From: an uncultured Acetatifactor sp.
GTDB taxonomy: Bacteria > Bacillota > Clostridia > Lachnospirales > Lachnospiraceae
Length of the DNA: 19,291 nt
NCBI GenBank assembly: GCA_934433135.1
Contig: CAKRZO010000038.1
Location: forward strand, 1-19,291
Reading direction: 5' to 3'
Both the position numbers and the translations under genes were made by a program. Shown here piece after piece: positions 15,707 to 19,291 of the stretch. Under the pieces are notes generated by a model. The model did no database searches and was not told where the DNA came from. It saw only the letters and a program-made list of their open reading frames with translations. The number at the start of each line of letters is the position of its first letter. The first letter of the stretch is position 1.

Positions 15707-15737
15707 GTTGCGCAACATTGTACTTCTATAGTATAAT
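15707..15737 (+). promoter_or_regulatory. Candidate promoter and palindrome for the second AraC gene
   Basis: TTGCGC (15708-15713), an 18-base spacer and a perfect TATAAT (15732-15737). The -35 lies within the perfect 10-base palindrome GTTGCGCAAC (15707-15716), a candidate operator in the divergent region shared with GH127. The -35 is a poor match to consensus, as expected if an activator is needed. Confidence 0.45.
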
Positions 15738-15793
15738 TTAGATATAGAAAAATAACAATATTCAGAAAAATACAAAAAGTGAGAAAAACCGAT

Positions 15794-16576
15794 ATGATTA
15801 GGATAAATAAAAATGAGCTGGAATTTCGGGGAGGCGGACGATTCCTTACCGATCTGGAATGGATTCATCCGGACAAGACAGAGATTACCTATGAATTGAT
15901 TTATGTGACGGATGGGGATGTTTTTCTGGAGATGGGATCGCAGCAGTTCCACCTTGTTCCTCAGGATCTGATCATTCTTCCGCCGGGCATTCCGCATAGA
16001 GGATATGAAACGAGCCATGGCAGAACTTCCTTTTACTGGATTCATTTTAAAATTGACGATCTGGAGGAGTTTGCTTCCGCCGGGGTTGTTTACAGGCCTT
16101 TTTCCAATTCGTTTTTATTAAAGGAACTTTTGCATTTTCACAATTCGCCTGCCTGTCCGCCTGTCATGACGGATATTGTACTGTCCCATATTCTGGCACA
16201 GCTTGCCTACGAACGTGCAATCAAGAAGGACAAACAGGCGAAATTGGCGGCGGAAATTGCAGAATACATCCGGATCAATGCCGGTAATACTCTGTCTGCC
16301 GCTCAGATCGGCAAAGTATTCGGATACCATGAAGAATATCTCACCCGCCTGATGAAACAGAATTACGGACAAGGGCTGAAATTCTTTATTGATGCTGCAA
16401 TTTTAAGTAAAGCCAAAGAACTTTTGTCACATTCCAATTTTTCCGTGAAAGAAATTGCAGCAGCACTGCAATTTTCTTCCGCGAACAGCTTTATCCATTT
16501 TTACAAATATCATGAAAAAATAACTCCCAGCAGATACCGGAATACTTACTCACAGATTCATATGAACAATAAGTGA
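15794..16576 (+). CDS. AraC-family regulator, second in window
   Basis: 260-residue AraC/XylS regulator. A cupin-type sensor occupies the first half (YVTDGDVFLEMGSQQFHLVPQDLIILPPGIPHRGYE), and the C-terminal 100 residues form the double helix-turn-helix (NTLSAAQIGKVFGYHEEYLTRLMKQNYG, then FSVKEIAAALQFSSANSFIHFYKYHEKITPSRYR). It shares family but not close sequence with the regulator at 4885. The start could be ATG 15794 or GTG 15779; neither has a strong ribosome site and the ATG is chosen as the more usual codon. Divergent from GH127, so it probably responds to an arabinose- or rhamnose-containing ligand and controls GH127. Confidence 0.88.
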   Translation: MIRINKNELEFRGGGRFLTDLEWIHPDKTEITYELIYVTDGDVFLEMGSQQFHLVPQDLIILPPGIPHRGYETSHGRTSFYWIHFKIDDLEEFASAGVVYRPFSNSFLLKELLHFHNSPACPPVMTDIVLSHILAQLAYERAIKKDKQAKLAAEIAEYIRINAGNTLSAAQIGKVFGYHEEYLTRLMKQNYGQGLKFFIDAAILSKAKELLSHSNFSVKEIAAALQFSSANSFIHFYKYHEKITPSRYRNTYSQIHMNNK

Positions 16577-16715
16577 TTTTAAAGTATTTGCGGAATGGGG
16601 ATTAAGATGCCTCAAAATGTAGTTAAATATGGTTTAATGTTTTAGAAAGGTGTACAAACTTTTAAGTATGCTTTTAAGAAAATATTTTTATTTTAGTATT
16701 CTTAATGGATATGCT

Positions 16716-16761
16716 GACTTTTATGTGGCATGACGTTGATTTCGTCATACCACGTTTTTTT
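16716..16761 (+). terminator. Hairpin repeat, copy B, with U-tract
   Basis: Stem GTGGCATGACG (16725-16735) pairs with CGTCATACCAC (16743-16753, one wobble), then GTTTTTTT: a textbook intrinsic terminator for the AraC gene. From 16716 it also aligns with the block after the antitoxin (about 30 of 39 positions, same orientation), including the unpaired ACTTTTATG flank, so it belongs to the repeat family seen at 13709 and 17480. Confidence 0.8.
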
Positions 16762-16766
16762 CTGTC

Positions 16767-16795
16767 TTGACAATACAGCATATTTGTTGTAATCT
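16767..16795 (+). promoter_or_regulatory. Strong sigma-A promoter of the toxin-antitoxin operon
   Basis: Perfect TTGACA (16767-16772), 17-base spacer, TAATCT (16790-16795), about 32 bases before the toxin ATG. It begins only six bases after the T-run of the upstream terminator, so the cassette is transcriptionally insulated. Confidence 0.75.
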
Positions 16796-16826
16796 TAGAA
16801 TAGATAAAAATAAAGGGGATGCACTA

Positions 16827-17162
16827 ATGAATCGAATTTTTGTAGAAGTACCATTATTTACGCAGAAATGGCACGAATTGGGATTGAATGATGATAATCT
16901 AAGAGATCTGCAAAATATACTATTACAAAACCCAAAACAGGGAGATACTATACCGAATACAGGCGGATTAAGAAAAATTCGCATTGCGTTGGAAAATAAG
17001 TGTAAAGGGAAACGTGGTGGAGCCAGAGTTCTATATGTGGATATAGAATTAAAAGAAAAAATTTACTTTATTAACGTATATAGTAAAGATGAAAAAGCAG
17101 ATTTGACACCGGATGAAAAAAAAGCATTTAAAGCGGTAATAAAACTCTTAAAGGAGGGGTAG
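16827..17162 (+). CDS. RelE/HigB-type toxin of a type II TA system
   Basis: 111-residue RelE/ParE-superfamily toxin, presumably an mRNA interferase acting at the ribosome. It has the family layout: NTGGLRKIRI (basic core strand), GKRGGARVLYVDI, then YFINVYSKDEKADLTPDEKKAFKAVIKLLKEG at the C-terminus. The combination of GGLRKIR, GKRGGAR and SKDEK-LT is common in HigB2-like toxins. ATG 16827 follows AAAGGGGA and is chosen over an upstream in-frame start at 16767, which coincides with the -35 element. Toxin-first order with the antitoxin 2 bases behind is typical of the HigBA arrangement. Higher A content than the flanking metabolic genes suggests horizontal origin. Specific target not readable. 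Confidence 0.87.
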   Translation: MNRIFVEVPLFTQKWHELGLNDDNLRDLQNILLQNPKQGDTIPNTGGLRKIRIALENKCKGKRGGARVLYVDIELKEKIYFINVYSKDEKADLTPDEKKAFKAVIKLLKEG

Positions 17163-17164
17163 CT

Positions 17165-17482
17165 GTGAGTAAACTATTTGAAGATACCATGCAAGGTTTG
17201 TTAGAAGCTGTCGAGATTGAAAAAGGAAACCTTCCCTTAACGAAAAGAGAAGGCATGGTTTCACCAACATACTATGTGGCAGAGAATGATAAAGAATTAA
17301 TAGATAAAATTATAGCAATCCGCAAAAGTGAAAACATTACGCAATCAGAACTGGCAATAATGACCGGTAACTCGCAGCAAACGATATCACGCTTCGAGCA
17401 GAAAACACATAATGCTTCTATGCATTTATTCTCTAGCATTATAAATGCTTTAGGCTATGAAGTACAGCTTGTAAAGAAATGA
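17165..17482 (+). CDS. Xre-family HTH antitoxin
   Basis: 105-residue antitoxin with a C-terminal Xre/Cro helix-turn-helix: KIIAIRKSENITQSELAIMTGNSQQTISRFEQKTHNASMHLFSSIINALGYEVQLV. The N-terminal 40 or so residues (FEDTMQGLLEAVEIEKGNLPLTKR) would be the toxin-neutralising arm. The GTG start at 17165 directly follows the toxin stop and uses AAAGGAGGGG at the toxin's 3' end, coupling translation. It likely represses its own promoter at 16767 together with the toxin. The TGA stop lies within the first bases of the downstream hairpin repeat. Confidence 0.9.
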   Translation: MSKLFEDTMQGLLEAVEIEKGNLPLTKREGMVSPTYYVAENDKELIDKIIAIRKSENITQSELAIMTGNSQQTISRFEQKTHNASMHLFSSIINALGYEVQLVKK

Positions 17483-17535
17483 TAACGCGTTAACTTTTAT
17501 GGGGCATAACGCTTATTTTGTCATGCCCCATATCC
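17480..17535 (+). repeat. Hairpin repeat, copy C, after the antitoxin
   Basis: Stem TGGGGCATAAC (17500-17510) with GTCATGCCCCA (17520-17530, one wobble), then TATCCTTTTTC. The block starts at the antitoxin stop codon and includes TGATAACGCGTTAACTTTTATG before the stem, shared almost exactly with copy A. It lies between the convergent antitoxin and FAD oxidoreductase genes and likely terminates the former. Confidence 0.75.
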
Positions 17536-17558
17536 TTTTTCTGTCCGATTACCAAATT

Positions 17559-18701
17559 TCAATGCTCTTTATTTCCTTTTGCCAATTCCGCAGCGGCCTT
17601 ACCTGCCGCTTCACCGGTAAGGGCACAGACAGGTATCACTCTTGCCACTTCCCAGCCGTCTCCTTCAGGTGCGCAGATAATTCTTCCGGCTGCCAGCAGA
17701 TTCGGAAAAGCTTTATTATATAATGCCCCGAATGGCATCTGGTAAATTTTCCCGCGCCCATCGGGTCTGAAATCAGAACAAGGACCAATACAGTCCTCAA
17801 ACACTGCATCGACTTCGGCGCGAAATTCCTTTTCCCCTACGATATGCCGGATTGTACGGTACTGGGGCATGGTCGGCAGTGTCATGATATCATAATCACC
17901 CTTTGGATTTTTTCTGCATCGTTCCAACAATCTTCTCTTCCCGGCAAGCAGGTAATCGGTTACTTCTTCCGCACTGTCCTGCTGCAAAAGCCCCATTCCG
18001 TCAGGATGTCCGTTTCCGTACATGTCGCTTCCGGCATTGATCCACCGGCGGAAATGACACAAATCACCGTTTTCGGATGCTGTCCTTAAGTCGTTCTTAT
18101 CGTAACCATGGGCAATGTAAGTCATATAATTCTGTCCCGCGACAACCGGCACTCCCGCTCTTTCCATTACGGAAGCATCCCCGGTAGCATCAATCACGAC
18201 TTTTGCCGGGAAAAATTCTCTGCCAGAGACGCTCTCTGTCAGGACTCCCCTGCATAGATTTCCTTCCATAACCGGGCAGACGGATAAGGTGTCAAAGCGG
18301 ATACGGGCGCCGCTTTCCAGTACAAATTCGTCCAGTGCAAGGCTGAACACCGTAGGAGAGAAAAAGGTGGAATATCTCTCATTCCTGGGGCTGCAGCTTT
18401 CGTCCCCTCCCCATTTGGCAGGAAGATTATCAAATCCATCGCGGCAGCTTAACCGGATCAACTCTTCCGCGATTCCGCCCATAACCTGATTACCGTTTCC
18501 GTCACACAGAGGTTCATACCAGGAAATCAGCCCGCAGGTTGCCAGACCGCCCAGATTCACCTGTTTTTCCAAAAGAAGCGTCTTTGCACCTTTTCTTGCG
18601 GCACTGACTGCAGCACTGATACCCGCTATACCGCCTCCCACAACAAGAACGTCCGCTTCTTCCTTTTCTATGATCTTACGATTATCCCAAACTCTGTCCA
18701 T
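17559..18701 (-). CDS. FAD-dependent oxidoreductase
   Basis: 380-residue flavoprotein of the FAD_oxidored type. The N-terminal Rossmann motif VVGGGIAGISAAVSAARKGAKTLLLE (residues 20-45) binds FAD, with Glu45 closing the ribose contact. KVVIDATGDASV and the C-terminal LLAAGRIICAPEGDGWEVARVIPVCALTGEAAGKAAA are the usual later FAD contacts. GGLATCGLISWYEP after the Rossmann fold is typical of this subgroup, whose substrates are mostly unknown. The start has AAGAGG six to seven bases upstream. It follows the glycyl radical enzyme by 35 bases on the same strand, so the two form an operon. An FAD enzyme cotranscribed with an oxygen-sensitive radical enzyme suggests a shared anaerobic pathway, but no substrate can be inferred. 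Confidence 0.87.
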   Translation of the reverse strand: MDRVWDNRKIIEKEEADVLVVGGGIAGISAAVSAARKGAKTLLLEKQVNLGGLATCGLISWYEPLCDGNGNQVMGGIAEELIRLSCRDGFDNLPAKWGGDESCSPRNERYSTFFSPTVFSLALDEFVLESGARIRFDTLSVCPVMEGNLCRGVLTESVSGREFFPAKVVIDATGDASVMERAGVPVVAGQNYMTYIAHGYDKNDLRTASENGDLCHFRRWINAGSDMYGNGHPDGMGLLQQDSAEEVTDYLLAGKRRLLERCRKNPKGDYDIMTLPTMPQYRTIRHIVGEKEFRAEVDAVFEDCIGPCSDFRPDGRGKIYQMPFGALYNKAFPNLLAAGRIICAPEGDGWEVARVIPVCALTGEAAGKAAAELAKGNKEH

Positions 18702-18736
18702 TGCAAACCTCTTTTCATGCTTGTTTCAATTTTATT

Positions 18737-19291
18737 TCAATTGATTCCCTGCAGGAATCGATCCACTACCAGTTGGCGGAACTGGGGAGAAAGAGATGCA
18801 AAATAAGCGGTAAATCCGGTCACTCTTACGACCAGATCCGGATACAGATCCGGGTTTTTATTGGCAGCTAACAGCTTTTCCCCGTCTAAAATATTCATAT
18901 TGATCAGGGTTCCCCCCAGTTCAAAATGGCTCCGGATCAGCTGTGTGACAATCTCCGCGCCGCCCTGCTGCAGGGTAATCTGCGGATCGAATTCCAGCTG
19001 GAGGGGCGCCGTGTTGCCGTAACCGCACTGCACTTTGGCAATTCCGGTAGACTGTGCCGTAACGGCGCCGTCCTGTCGAAATCCCGGATTGGGATTGGCT
19101 CCGTGGGAAATAGGTTCCCCCTTTCTTCTTCCGTTAGGAGTTGCGCCTACGGCGCTTCCGTATTCAATGGTTCTCGCCCAGGAGAACCACCCCGGCAGAA
19201 GCTGGCGTCCTTTGGGCATGATCTGTTCTCTTACCGTCCGAACCCAAAGTCCCGTGATTCTCTGTGCCCATTTGTCCGAAACCGTATCCCC
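18737..19291 (-). CDS. Glycyl radical enzyme (PFL family), C-terminal part
   Basis: The frame is open to the window edge, giving 184 residues of a protein that should be about 700-800 long, so the 5' part lies beyond the window. The C-terminal RVTGFTAYF is the glycyl radical signature (radical Gly encoded at 18815-18817), followed by ASLSPQFRQLVVDRFLQG. Upstream blocks SAVGATPNGRRKGEPISHGANP and LQLEFDP belong to the PFL-like domain. The catalytic Cys loop that would give the subclass is outside the window. It could be a diol or hydroxyproline-type dehydratase, another lyase, or an uncharacterised member. It needs an activating radical SAM enzyme, not seen here. It lies 35 bases upstream of the FAD oxidoreductase in one operon. 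Confidence 0.88.
   Translation of the reverse strand, partial: GDTVSDKWAQRITGLWVRTVREQIMPKGRQLLPGWFSWARTIEYGSAVGATPNGRRKGEPISHGANPNPGFRQDGAVTAQSTGIAKVQCGYGNTAPLQLEFDPQITLQQGGAEIVTQLIRSHFELGGTLINMNILDGEKLLAANKNPDLYPDLVVRVTGFTAYFASLSPQFRQLVVDRFLQGIN

Noticed and set aside
1..19291. CRISPR arrays, tRNA or rRNA genes
   Set aside because: No regularly spaced direct repeats, no tRNA cloverleaf with conserved T-loop, and no rRNA-like sequence were seen.

Overview
The window looks like an accessory carbohydrate-use region from a low-to-mid G+C, gut-type Clostridia, probably Lachnospiraceae. That placement is an inference from protein flavour (AraC/cupin regulators, single-domain GH29, GH127, glycyl radical enzyme, Rpn nuclease), AT-rich intergenic regions and AGGAGG-type ribosome binding sites. 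No rRNA, tRNA or CRISPR array was found.

Layout: (1) 1-1326, an alpha-L-fucosidase-like GH29 gene (+), preceded by an 11-codon mini-ORF with a very strong Shine-Dalgarno sequence. (2) 1434-4651, a minus-strand run: KDPG aldolase, KDG kinase, a roughly 150-bp highly structured intergenic block, then an Asp-box sialidase-fold protein. It ends at a perfect hairpin shared with the convergent GH29 gene. (3) 4706-5724, a divergent promoter and an AraC regulator reading away from the aldolase. (4) 5883-9635, a minus-strand pectin cluster that has been damaged. GH28 is followed by the first 26 or so codons of a polysaccharide deacetylase, then an Rpn-type PD-(D/E)XK nuclease gene, then an SGNH esterase lacking its N-terminus, then an MBL-fold hydrolase. 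The Rpn gene sits exactly where the end of one gene and the start of the next are missing. (5) 9844-10845, a DMT/EamA exporter. (6) 10846-11601, a long gap holding a 147-bp element with terminal inverted repeats. (7) 11602-13686, a GH78-like alpha-L-rhamnosidase (+), convergent with a GH127 beta-L-arabinofuranosidase (13781-15616, -). The GH127 gene is divergent from a second AraC regulator (15794-16576, +). (8) 16716-17535, a toxin-first RelE/HigB-Xre toxin-antitoxin cassette bracketed by two copies of a ~40-50 bp hairpin repeat. A third, inverted copy lies after the GH127 gene. (9) 17559-19291, an FAD-dependent oxidoreductase and, upstream of it, the C-terminal part of a glycyl radical enzyme cut by the window edge.

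Together the enzymes fit side-chain and backbone removal from pectin/rhamnogalacturonan or a similar plant glycan: fucose, arabinofuranose, rhamnose and galacturonate. Uronates would be funnelled through 2-keto-3-deoxygluconate to pyruvate and glyceraldehyde-3-phosphate, with control by two AraC proteins that each read away from a catabolic gene. The points most worth checking are the Rpn replacement scar, the three-copy hairpin repeat around the toxin-antitoxin genes, the 147-bp inverted-repeat element and the structured block after the KDG kinase.
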